Assembly: GCA_028752905.1 (NCBI GenBank)
Contig: JAQNBH010000073.1
Location: 124,001-188,000 of the forward strand
DNA: 64,000 nt
Reading direction: 5' to 3'
Origin: Cladorhizidae sp. MBARI D1340-BT2
Taxonomy: Eukaryota; Porifera; Demospongiae; Poecilosclerida; Cladorhizidae
A model generated the notes under the pieces. The model had not been told where the DNA came from, searched no databases, and saw only the letters and a list, made by a program, of their open reading frames with translations. This document shows, in pieces, positions 50,301 to 63,400 of the stretch (position 1 is its first letter; every line of letters begins with the position of its first letter). The position numbers and the translations under genes are program-made.

Positions 50301-51456
50301 GTCATTATTCCTGATGAAGACTAGAGCATCTAGTCATTATTCCAGATGAAGGTTAGAGCATCTAGTCATTATTCCTGATGAAGGTTAGAGCATCTAGTCA
50401 TTATTCCTTGATGAAGGCTAGAGCATCTAGTCATTATTCCTTGATGAAGGCTAGAGCATCTAGTCATTATTCCTGATGAAGACTAGAGCATCTAGTCATT
50501 ATTCCAGATGAAGGTTAGAGCATCTAGTCATTATTCCTGATGAAGGTTAGAGCATCTAGTCATTATTCCTGATGAAGGTTAGAGCATCTAGTCATTATTC
50601 CTGATGAAGGCTAGAGCATCTAGTCATTATTCCTTGATGAACGCTAGAGCATCTAGTCATTATTCCTGATGAAGACTAGAGCATCTAGTCATTATTCCAG
50701 ATGAAGGTTAGAGCATCTAGTCATTATTCCTGATGAAGGTTAGAGCATCTAGTCATTATTCCTGATGAAGGCTAGAGCATCTAGTCATTATTCCTGATGA
50801 AGACTAGAGCATCTAGTCATTATTCCAGATGAAGGTTAGAGCATCTAGTCATTATTCCTGATGAAGACTAGAGCATCTAGTCATTATTCCAGATGAAGGT
50901 TAGAGCATCTAGTCATTATTCCTGATGAAGGTTAGAGCATCTAGTCATTATTCCTGATGAAGGCTAGAGCATCTAGTCATTATTCCTGATGAAGACTAGA
51001 GCATCTAGTCATTATTCCAGATGAAGGTTAGAGCATCTAGTCATTATTCCTGATAAAGGTTAGAGCATTTAGTCATTATTCCTGATGAAGGCTAGAGCAT
51101 CTAGTCATTATTCCTTGATGAAGGCTAGAGCATCTAGTCATTATTCCTGATGAAGACTAGAGCATCTAGTCATTATTCCAGATGAAGGTTAGAGCATCTA
51201 GTCATTATTCCTGATGAAGGTTAGAGCATCTAGTCATTATTCCTGATGAAGGCTAGAGCATCTAGTCATTATTCCTGATGAAGACTAGAGCATCTAGTCA
51301 TTATTCCAGATGAAGGTTAGAGCATCTAGTCATTATTCCTGATGAAGGTTAGAGCATCTAGTCATTATTCCTGATGAAGGCTAGAGCATCTAGTCATTAT
51401 TCCAGATAAAGGTTAGAGCATCTAGTCATTATTCCTTGATGAAGGCTGATGAAGAC
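47310..51456. repeat. Direct duplication of a 2,073-bp satellite block
   Basis: The seven-unit block at 48002 and 50075 and the CCAGATAAAGG variant at about 49329 and 51402 are both 2,073 apart, and the intervening variant order agrees. The second copy ends at a junction (GAAGGCTGATGAAGAC, near 51440) where about one unit has been lost. Confidence 0.8.
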
Positions 51457-54400
51457 TAGACCATCTAGTCATTATTCCAGATGAAGGTTAGAGCATCTAG
51501 TCATTATTCCTGATGAAGGTTAGAGCATCTAGTCATTATTCCTGATGAAGGCTAGAGCATCTAGTCATTATTCCTGATGAAGACTAGAGCATCTAGTCAT
51601 TATTCCAGATGAAGGTTAGAGCATCTAGTCATTATTCCTGATGAAGGCTAGAGCATCTAGTCATTATTCATTATTCCTGATGAAGGCTAGAGCATCTAGT
51701 CATTATTCATTATTCCTGATGAAGGCTAGAGCATCTAGTCATTATTCCTGATGAAGGCTGGAGCATCTAGTCATTATTCCTGATGAAGGCTAGAGCATCT
51801 AGTTGATGAAGGCTAGAGCATTTAGTCATTATTCCTGATGAAGGCTAGAGCATCTAGTCATTATTCCTGATGAAGGCTAGAGCACCTAGTGATTATTCCT
51901 GATGAAGGCTAGAGCATCTAGTCATTATTCCTGATGAAGGTCAGAGCATCTAGTTATTATTCCTGATGACGGCTAGAGCATCTAGTCATTATTCCTGATG
52001 AAGGCTAGAGCATCTAGTCATTATTCCTGATAGTCATTATTCCTGATGAAGGCTGGAGCATCTAGTCATTATTCCTTGATGAAGGCTAGAGCATCTAGTC
52101 GTTATTCCTGATGAAGGCTACAGCATCTAGTCATTATTCCTGATGAAGGCTAGAGCATCTAGTCAATATTCCTGATGAAGGCTAGAGCATCTAGTCATTA
52201 TTCCTGATGAAGGCTAGAGCACCTAGTCATTATTCCTGATGAAGGCTGGAGCATCTAGTCAATATTCCTGATGAAGGCTAGAGCATCTAGTCATTATTCT
52301 TGATGAAGGCTAGAGCATCTAGTCATTATTCCTGATGAAGGCTAGAGCATCTAGTCATTATTCCTGATAGTCATTATTCCTGATGAAGGCTAGAGCATCT
52401 AGTTAATGAAGGCTAGAGCATTTAGTCATTATTCCTGATGAAGGTTAGAGCATCTAGTCATTATTCCTGATGAATGCTAGAGCATCTAGTCATTATTCCT
52501 GATAGTCATTATTCCTGATGAAGGCTAGAGCATCTAGTTGATGAAGGCTAGAGAATCTAGTCATTATTCCTGATGAAGGCTAGAGCATCTAGTCATTATT
52601 CCTGATGAAGGCTAGAGCATCTAGTCATTATTCCTGATAGTCATTATTCCTGATGAAGGCTAGAGCATCTAGTTGATGAAGGCTAGAGCATCTAGTCATT
52701 ATTCCTGATGAAGGCTAGAGCATCTAGTCATTATTCCTGATGAAGGCTAGAGCATCTAGTCATTATTCCTGATAGTCATTATTCCTGATGAAGGCTAGAG
52801 CATCTAGTTGATGAAGGCTAGAGCATTTAGTCATTATTCCTGATGAATGCTAGTGCACCTAGTGATTATTCCTGATGAAGGCTAGTGCACCTAGTGATTA
52901 TTCCTGATGAAGGCTAGAGCATCTAGTCATAATTCCTGATGAAGGTCAGAGCATCTAGTTATTATTCCTCATGACGGCTAGAGCATTTAGTCATTATTCC
53001 TGATGAAGGCTAGAGCATCTAGTCATTATTCCTGATAGTCATTATTCCTGATGAAGGATAGAGCATCTAGTCATTATTCCTTGATGAAGGCTAGAGCATC
53101 TAGTCATTATTCCAGATGAAGGTTAGAGCATCTAGTCATTATTCCTGATGAAGGCTAGTGCACCTAGTGATTATTCCTGATGAAGGCTAGAGCATCTAGT
53201 GATTATTCCTGATGAAGGTCAGAGCATCTAGTCATTATTCCTGATGAAGGCTAGAGCATCTCTCATTATTCCTGATAGTCATTATTCTTGATGAAGGCTG
53301 GAGCATCTAGTCATTATTCCTTGATGAAGGATAGAGCATCTAGTCATTATTCCTTGATGAAGGTTAGAGCATCTAGTCATTATTCCTTGATGAAGGCTAG
53401 AGCATCTAGTCATTATTCCTTGATGAAGGCTAGAGCATCTAGTCATTATTCCTTGATGAAGGCTAGAGCATCTAGTCATTATTCCTTGATGAAGGCTAGT
53501 GCATCTAGTCATTATTCCTGATGAAGACTAGAGCATCTAGTCATTATTCCAGATGAAGGTTAGAGCATCTAGTCATTATTCCTGATGAAGGTTAGAGCAT
53601 CTAGTCATTATTCCTTGATGAAGGCTAGAGCATCTAGTCATTATTCCTTGATGAAGGCTAGAGCATCTAGTCATTATTCCTGATGAAGACTAGAGCATCT
53701 AGTCATTATTCCAGATGAAGGTTAGAGCATCTAGTCATTATTCTTGATGAAGGTTAGAGCATCTAGTCATTATTCCTGATGAAGGTTAGAGCATCTAGTC
53801 ATTATTCCTGATGAAGGCTAGAACATCTAGTCATTATTCCTTGATGAACGCTAGAGCATCTAGTCATTATTCCTGATGAAGACTAGAGCATCTAGTCATT
53901 ATTCCAGATGAAGGTTAGAGCATCTAGTCATTATTCCTGATGAAGGTTAGAGCATCTAGTCATTATTCCTGATGAAGGCTAGAGCATCTAGTCATTATTC
54001 CTGATGAAGACTAGAGCATCTAGTCATTATTCCAGATGAAGGTTAGAGCATCTAGTCATTATTCCTGATGAAGGTTAGAGCATTTAATCATTATTCCTGA
54101 TGAAGGCTAGAGCATCTAGTCATTATTCCTTGATGAAGGCTAGAGCATCTAGTCATTATTCCTGATGAAGACTAGAGCATCTAGTCATTATTCCAGATGA
54201 AGGTTAGAGCATCTAGTCATTATTCCTGATGAAGGTTAGAGCATCTAGTCATTATTCCTGATGAAGGCTAGAGCATCTAGTCATTATTCCTGATGAAGAC
54301 TAGAGCATCTAGTCATTATTCCAGATGAAGGTTAGAGCATCTAGTCATTATTCCTGATGAAGGCTAGAGCATCTAGTCATTATTCCAGATAAAGGTTAGA

Positions 54401-57400
54401 GCATCTAGTCATTATTCCTTGATGAAGGCTAGAGCATCTAGTCATTATTCCTGATGAAGACTAGACCATCTAGTCATTATTCCAGATGAAGGTTAGAGCA
54501 TCTAGTCATTATTCCTGATGAAGGTTAGAGCATCTAGTCATTATTCCTGATGAAGGCTAGAGCATCTAGTCATTATTCCTGATGAAGACTAGAGCATCTA
54601 GTCATTATTCCAGATGAAGGTTAGAGCATCTAGTCATTATTCCTGATGAAGGTTAGAGCATCTAGTAATTATTCCTGATGAAGGCTAGAGCATCTAGTCA
54701 TTATTCAAGATGAAGGTTAGAGCATCTAGTCATTATTCCTTGATGAAGGCTAGAGCATCTAGTCATTATTCCTGATGAAGACTAGAGCATCTAGTCATTA
54801 TTCCAGATGAAGGTTAGAGCATCTAGTCATTATTCCTGATGAAGGTTAGAGCATCTAGTCATTATTCCTGATGAAGGCTAGAGCATCTAGTCATTATTCC
54901 TGATGAAGACTAGAGCATCTAGTCATTATTCCAGATGAAGGTTAGAGCATCTAGTCATTATTCCTGATGAAGGTTAGAGCATCTAGTCATTATTCCTGAT
55001 GAAGGCTAGAGCATCTAGTCATTATTCCAGATGAAGGTTAGAGCATCTAGTCATTATTCCTTGATGAAGGCTAGAGCATCTAGTCATTATTCCTGATGAA
55101 GGCTAGAGCATCTAGTCATTATTCCTGATGAAGGCTAGAGCATCTAGTCATTATTCCTTGATGAAGGCTAGAGCATCTAGTCATTATTCCTGATGAAGGC
55201 TAGAGCATCTAGTCATTATTCCTGATGAAGGCTAGAGCATCTAGTCATTATTCCTGATGAAGGCTAGAGCATCTAGTCATTATTCCAGATGAAGGTTAGA
55301 GCATCTAGTCATTATTCCTTGATGAAGGCTAGAGCATCTAGTCATTATTCCTGATGAAGGCTAGAGCATCTAGTCATTATTCCTGATGAAGGCTAGAGCA
55401 TCTAGTCATTATTCCTTGATGAAGGCTAGAGCATCTAGTCATTATTCCTGATGAAGGCTAGAGCATCTAGTCATTATTCCTGATGAAGGCTAGAGCATCT
55501 AGTCATTATTCTTGATGAACGCTAGAGCATCTAGTCATTATTCCTGATGAAGGCTAGAGCACCTAGTCATTATTACAGATGCAGGTTAGAGCATCTAGTC
55601 ATTATTCCTTGATGAAGGCTAGAGCATCTAGTCATTATTCCTGATGAAGGCTAGAGCATCTAGTCATTATTCCTGATGAAGGTTAGAGCATCTAGTCATT
55701 ATTCCTGATGAAGGCTAGAGCATCTAGTCATTATTCCTGATGAAGACTAGAGCATCTAGTCATTATTCCAGATGAAGGTTAGAGCATCTAGTCATTATTC
55801 CTGATGAAGGTTAGAGCATCTAGTCATTATTCCTGATGAAGGCTAGAGCATCTAGTCATTATTCCAGATGAAGGTTAGAGCATCTAGTCATTATTCCTTG
55901 ATGAAGGCTAGAGCATCTAGTCATTATTCCTGATGAAGGCTAGAGCATCTAGTCATTATTCCTGATGAAGGCTAGAGCATCTAGTCATTATTCCTTGATG
56001 AAGGCTAGAGCATCTAGTCATTATTCCTGATGAAGGCTAGAGCATCTAGTCATTATTCCTGATGAAGGCTAGAGCATCTAGTCATTATTCCTGATGAAGG
56101 CTAGAGCATCTAGTCATTATTCCAGATGAAGGTTAGAGCATCTAGTCATTATTCCTTGATGAAGGCTAGAGCATCTAGTCATTATTCCTGATGAAGGCTA
56201 GAGCATCTAGTCATTATTCCTGATGAAGGCTAGAGCATCTAGTCATTATTCCTTGATGAAGGCTAGAGCATCTAGTCATTATTCCTGATGAAGGCTAGAG
56301 CATCTAGTCATTATTCCTGATGAAGGCTAGAGCATCTAGTTATTATTCCTGATGAAGGCTAGAGCATCTAGTCATTATTCCAGATGAAGGTTAGAGCATC
56401 TAGTCATTATTCCTTGATGAACGCTAGAGCATCTAGTCATTATTCCTGATGAAGGCTAGAGCATCTAGTCATTATTCCTGATGAAGGCTAGAGCATCTAG
56501 TCATTATTCCTGATGAAGGCTAGAGCATCTAGTCATTATTCCTGATGAAGGCTAGAGCATCTAGTCATTATTCCTGATGAAGGCTAGAGCATCTAGTCAT
56601 TATTCCTGATAGTCATTATTCCTGATGAAGGCTAGAGCATCTAGTTGATGAAGGCTAGAGCATTTAGTCATTATTCCTGATGAATGCTAGTGCACCTAGT
56701 GATTATTCCTGATGAAGGCTAGTGCACCTAGTGATTATTCCTGATGAAGGCTAGAGCATCTAGTCATAATTCCTGATGAAGGTCAGAGCATCTAGTTATT
56801 ATTCCTCATGACGGCTAGAGCATTTAGTCATTATTCCTGATGAAGGCTAGAGCATCTAGTCATTATTCCTGATAGTCATTATTCCTGATGAAGGATAGAG
56901 CATCTAGTCATTATTCCTTGATGAAGGCTAGAGCATCTAGTCATTATTCCAGATGAAGGTTAGAGCATCTAGTCATTATTCCTGATGAAGGCTAGTGCAC
57001 CTAGTGATTATTCCTGATGAAGGCTAGAGCATCTAGTCATTATTCCTGATGAAGGTCAGAGCATCTAGTCATTATTCCTGATGAAGGCTAGAGCATCTCT
57101 CATTATTCCTGATAGTCATTATTCTTGATGAAGGCTGGAGCATCTAGTCATTATTCCTTGATGAAGGATAGAGCATCTAGTCATTATTCCTTGATGAAGG
57201 TTAGAGCATCTAGTCATTATTCCTTGATGAAGGCTAGAGCATCTAGTCATTATTCCTTGATGAAGGCTAGAGCATCTAGTCATTATTCCTTGATGAAGGC
57301 TAGAGCATCTAGTCATTATTCCTTGATGAAGGCTAGAGCATCTAGTCATTATTCCTGATGAAGACTAGAGCATCTAGTCATTATTCCAGATGAAGGTTAG

Positions 57401-60400
57401 AGCATCTAGTCATTATTCCTGATGAAGGTTAGAGCATCTAGTCATTATTCCTTGATGAAGGCTAGAGCATCTAGTCATTATTCCTTGATGAAGGCTAGAG
57501 CATCTAGTCATTATTCCTGATGAAGACTAGAGCATCTAGTCATTATTCCAGATGAAGGTTAGAGCATCTAGTCATTATTCCTGATGAAGGTTAGAGCATC
57601 TAGTCATTATTCCTGATGAAGGTTAGAGCATCTAGTCATTATTCCTGATGAAGGCTAGAGCATCTAGTCATTATTCCTTGATGAACGCTAGAGCATCTAG
57701 TCATTATTCCTGATGAAGACTAGAGCATCTAGTCATTATTCCAGATGAAGGTTAGAGCATCTAGTCATTATTCCTGATGAAGGTTAGAGCATCTAGTCAT
57801 TATTCCTGATGAAGGCTAGAGCATCTAGTCATTATTCCTGATGAAGACTAGAGCATCTAGTCATTATTCCAGATGAAGGTTAGAGCATCTAGTCATTATT
57901 CCTGATGAAGGTTAGAGCATTTAGTCATTATTCCTGATGAAGGCTAGAGCATCTAGTCATTATTCCTTGATGAAGGCTAGAGCATCTAGTCATTATTCCT
58001 GATGAAGACTAGAGCATCTAGTCATTATTCCAGATGAAGGTTAGAGCATCTAGTCATTATTCCTGATGAAGGTTAGAGCATCTAGTCATTATTCCTGATG
58101 AAGGCTAGAGCATCTAGTCATTATTCCTGATGAAGACTAGAGCATCTAGTCATTATTCCAGATGAAGGTTAGAGCATCTAGTCATTATTCCTGATGAAGG
58201 TTAGAGCATCTAGTCATTATTCCTGATGAAGGCTAGAGCATCTAGTCATTATTCCAGATAAAGGTTAGAGCATCTAGTCATTATTCCTTGATGAAGGCTA
58301 GAGCATCTAGTCATTATTCCTGATGAAGACTAGACCATCTAGTCATTATTCCAGATGAAGGTTAGAGCATCTAGTCATTATTCCTGATGAAGGTTAGAGC
58401 ATCTAGTCATTATTCCTGATGAAGGCTAGAGCATCTAGTCATTATTCCTGATGAAGACTAGAGCATCTAGTCATTATTCCAGATGAAGGTTAGAGCATCT
58501 AGTCATTATTCCTGATGAAGGTTAGAGCATCTAGTAATTATTCCTGATGAAGGCTAGAGCATCTAGTCATTATTCAAGATGAAGGTTAGAGCATCTAGTC
58601 AGTATTCCTTGATGAAGGCTAGAGCATCTAGTCATTATTCCTGATGAAGACTAGAGCATCTAGTCATTATTCCAGATGAAGGTTAGAGCATCTAGTCATT
58701 ATTCCTGATGAAGGTTAGAGCATCTAGTCATTATTCCTGATGAAGGCTAGAGCATCTAGTCATTATTCCTGATGAAGACTAGAGCATCTAGTCATTATTC
58801 CAGATGAAGGTTAGAGCATCTAGTCATTATTCCTGATGAAGGTTAGAGCATCTAGTCATTATTCCTGATGAAGGCTAGAGCATCTAGTCATTATTCCAGA
58901 TGAAGGTTAGAGCATCTAGTCATTATTCCTTGATGAAGGCTAGAGCATCTAGTCATTATTCCTGATGAAGGCTAGAGCATCTAGTCATTATTCCTGATGA
59001 AGGCTAGAGCATCTAGTCATTATTCCTTGATGAAGGCTAGAGCATCTAGTCATTATTCCTGATGAAGGCTAGAGCATCTAGTCATTATTCCTGATGAAGG
59101 CTAGAGCATCTAGTCATTATTCCTGATGAAGGCTAGAGCATCTAGTCATTATTCCAGATGAAGGTTAGAGCATCTAGTCATTATTCCTTGATGAAGGCTA
59201 GAGCATCTAGTCATTATTCCTGATGAAGGCTAGAGCATCTAGTCATTATTCCTGATGAAGGCTAGAGCATCTAGTCATTATTCCTTGATGAAGGCTAGAG
59301 CATCTAGTCATTATTCCTGATGAAGGCTAGAGCATCTAGTCATTATTCCTGATGAAGGCTAGAGCATCTAGTCATTATTCTTGATGAACGCTAGAGCATC
59401 TAGTCATTATTCCTGATGAAGGCTAGAGCATCTAGTCATTATTACAGATGAAGGTTAGAGCATCTAGTCATTATTCCTTGATGAAGGCTAGAGCATCTAG
59501 TCATTATTCCTGATGAAGGCTAGAGCATCTAGTCATTATTCCTGATGAAGGTTAGAGCATCTAGTCATTATTGCTGATGAAGGCTAGAGCATCTAGTCAT
59601 TATTCCTGATGAAGACTAGAGCATCTAGTCATTATTCCAGATGAAGGTTAGAGCATCTAGTCATTATTCCTGATGAAGGTTAGAGCACCTAGTCATTATT
59701 CCTGATGAAGGCTAGAGCATCTAGTCATTATTCCAGATGAAGGTTAGAGCATCTAGTCATTATTCCTTGATGAAGGCTAGAGCATCTAGTCATTATTCCT
59801 GATGAAGGCTAGAGCATCTAGTCATTATTCCTGATGAAGGCTAGAGCATCTAGTCATTATTCCTTGATGAAGGCTAGAGCATCTAGTCATTATTCCTGAT
59901 GAAGGCTAGAGCATCTAGTCATTATTCCTGATGAAGGCTAGAGCATCTAGTCATTATTCCTGATGAAGGCTAGAGCATCTAGTCATTATTCCAGATGAAG
60001 GTTAGAGCATCTAGTCATTATTCCTTGATGAAGGCTAGAGCATCTAGTCATTATTCCTGATGAAGGCTAGAGCATCTAGTCATTATTCCTGATGAAGGCT
60101 AGAGCATCTAGTCATTATTCCTTGATGAAGGCTAGAGCATCTAGTCATTATTCCTGATGAAGGCTAGAGCATCTAGTCATTATTCCTGATGAAGGCTAGA
60201 GCATCTAGTCATTATTCCAGATGAAGGTTAGAGCATCTAGTCATTATTCCTTGATGAACGCTAGAGCATCTAGTCATTATTCCTGATGAAGGCTAGAGCA
60301 TCTAGTCATTATTCCTGATGAAGGCTAGAGCATCTAGTCATTATTCCTGATGAAGGCTAGAGCATCTAGTCATTATTCCTGATGAAGGCTAGAGCATCTA

Positions 60401-63400
60401 GTCATTATTCCTGATGAAGGCTAGAGCATCTAGTCATTATTCCAGATGAAGTCTAGTCATTATTCCTTGATGAAGGTTAGAGCATCTAGTCATTATTCCT
60501 TGATGAAGGCTGGAGCATCTAGTCATTATTCCTGATGAAGGCTAGAGCATCTAGTCATTATTCCTGATGAAGGCTAGAGCATCTAGTCATTATTCCTGAT
60601 GAAGGCTAGAGCATCTAGTCATTATTCCAGATGAAGGTTAGAGCATCTAGTGATTATGCCTTGATGAAGGCTAGAGCATCTAGTCATTATTCCTGATGAA
60701 GGCTAGAGCATCTAGTCATTATTCCTGATGAAGGCTAGAGCATCTAGTCATTGTTCCTGATGATGGCTAGAGCATCTAGTCATTATTCCTGATGAAGGCT
60801 AGAGCATCTAGTCATTATTCCTGATGAAGGCTAGAGCATCTAGTCATTATTCCAGATGAAGGTTAGAGCATCTAGTCATTATTCCTTGATGAAGGTTAGA
60901 GCATCTAGTCATTATTCCTTGATGAAGGCTGGAGCATCTAGTCATTATTCCTGATGAAGGCTAGAGCATCTAGTCATTATTCCTGATGAAGGCTAGAGCA
61001 TCTAGTCATTATTCCAGATGAAGGTTAGAGCATCTAGTCATTATTCCTTGATGAAGGTTAGAGCATCTAGTCATTATTCCTTGATGAAGGCTGGAGCATC
61101 TAGTCATTATTCCTGATGAAGGCTAGAGCATCTAGTCATTATTCCTGATGAAGGCTAGAGCATCTAGTCATTATTTCTGATGAAGGCTAGAGCATCTAGT
61201 CATTATTCCAGATGAAGATTAGAGCATCTAGTCATTATTCCTTGATGAAGGCTAGAGCATCTAGTCATTATTCCTGATGAAGGCTAGAGCATCTAGTCAT
61301 TATTCCTGATGAAGGCTAGAGCATCTAGTCATTATTCCTGATGAAGGCTAGAGCATCTAGTCATTATTCCTGATGAAGGCTAGAGCATCTAGTCATTATT
61401 CCTGATGAAGGCTAGATCATCTAGTCATTATTCCTGATGAAGGCTAGAGCATCTAGTCATTATTCCTTGATGAACGCTAGAGCATCTAGTCATTATTCCT
61501 GATGAAGACTAGAGCATCTAGTCATTATTCCAGATGAAGGTTAGAGCATCTAGTCATTATTCCTGATGAAGGTTAGAGCATCTAGTCATTATTCCTGATG
61601 AAGGCTAGAGCATCTAGTCATTATTCCTGATGAAGACTAGAGCATCTAGTCATTATTCCAGATGAAGGTTAGAGCATCTAGTCATTATTCCTGATGAAGG
61701 TTAGAGCATCTAGTCATTATTCCTGATGAAGGCTAGAGCATCTAGTCATTATTCCTTGATGAAGGCTAGAGCATCTAGTCATTATTCCTGATGAAGACAA
61801 GAGCATCTAGTCATTATTCCAGATGAAGGTTAGAGCATCTAGTCATTATTCCTGATGAAGGTTAGAGCATCTAGTCATTATTCCTGATGAAGGCTAGAGC
61901 ATCTAGTCATTATTCCTGATGAAGACTAGAGCATCTAGTCATTATTCCAGATGAAGGTTAGAGCATCTAGTCATTATTCCTGATGAAGGTTAGAGCATCT
62001 AGTCATTATTCCTGATGAAGGCTAGAGCATCTAGTCATTATTCCAGATAAAGGTTAGAGCATCTAGTCATTATTCCTTGATGAAGGCTAGAGCATCTAGT
62101 CATTATTCCTGATGAAGACTAGAGCATCTAGTCATTATTCCAGATGGAGGTTAGAGCATCTAGTCATTATTCCTGATGAAGGTTAGAGCATCTAGTCATT
62201 ATTCCTGATGAAGGCTAGAGCATCTAGTCATTATTCCTGATGAAGACTAGAGCATCTAGTCATTATTCCAGATGAAGGTTAGAGCATCTAGTCATTATTC
62301 CTGATGAAGGTTAGAGCATCTAGTCATTATTCCTGATGAAGGCTAGAGCATCTAGTCATTATTCCAGATGAAGGTTAGAGCATCTAGTCATTATTCCTTG
62401 ATGAAGGCTAGAGCATCTAGTCATTATTCCTGATGAAGACTAGAGCATCTAGTCATTATTCCAGATGAAGGTTAGAGCATCTAGTCATTATTCCAGATGA
62501 AGGTTAGAGCATCTAGTCATTATTCCTTGATGAAGGCTAGAGCATCTAGTCATTATTCCTGATGAAGGCTAGAGCATCTAGTCATTATTCCTGATGAAGG
62601 CTAGAGCATCTAGTCATTATTCCTTGATGAAGGCTAGAGCATCTAGTCATTATTCCTGATGAAGGCTAGAGCATCTAGTCATTATTCCTGATGAAGGCTA
62701 GAGCATCTAGTCATTATTCCTGATGAAGGCTAGAGCATCTAGTCATTATTCCAGATGAAGGTTAGAGCATCTAGTCATTATTACTTGATGAAGGCTAGAG
62801 CATCTAGTCATTATTCCTGATGAAGGCTAGAGCATCTAGTCATTATTCCTGATGAAGGCTAGAGCATCTAGTCATTATTCCTTGATGAAGGCTAGAGCAT
62901 CTAGTCATTATTCCTGATGAAGGCTAGAGCATCTAGTCATTTTTCCTGATGAAGGCTAGAGCATCTAGTCATTATTCCTGATGAAGGCTAGAGCATCTAG
63001 TCATTATTCCAGATGAAGGTTAGAGCATCTAGTCATTATTCCTTGATGAAGGCTAGAGCATCTAGTCATTATTCCTGATGAAGGCTAGAGCATCTAGTCA
63101 TTATTCCAGATGAAGGTTAGAGCATCTAGTCATTATTCCTTGATGAAGGCTAGAGCATCTAGTCATTATTCCTGATGAAGGCTAGAGCATCTAGTCATTA
63201 TTCCTGATGAAGGCTAGAGCATCTAGTCATTATTCCTTGATGAAGGCTAGAGCATCTAGTCATTATTCCTGATGAAGGCTAGAGCATCTAGTCATTATTC
63301 CAGATGAAGGTTAGAGCATCTAGTCATTATTCCTTGATGAAGGCTAGAGCATCTAGTCATTATTCCTGATGAAGGCTAGAGCATCTAGTCATTATTCCTG

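Noticed and set aside
27914..57358. Repeated 76-77 codon proteins on both strands (M-T-R-C-S-S-L-H-Q and M-K-A-R-A-S-S-H-Y-S repeats)
   Set aside because: They occur only where seven 33-bp units adjoin, are open on both strands at once, and end where 32-bp units resume.
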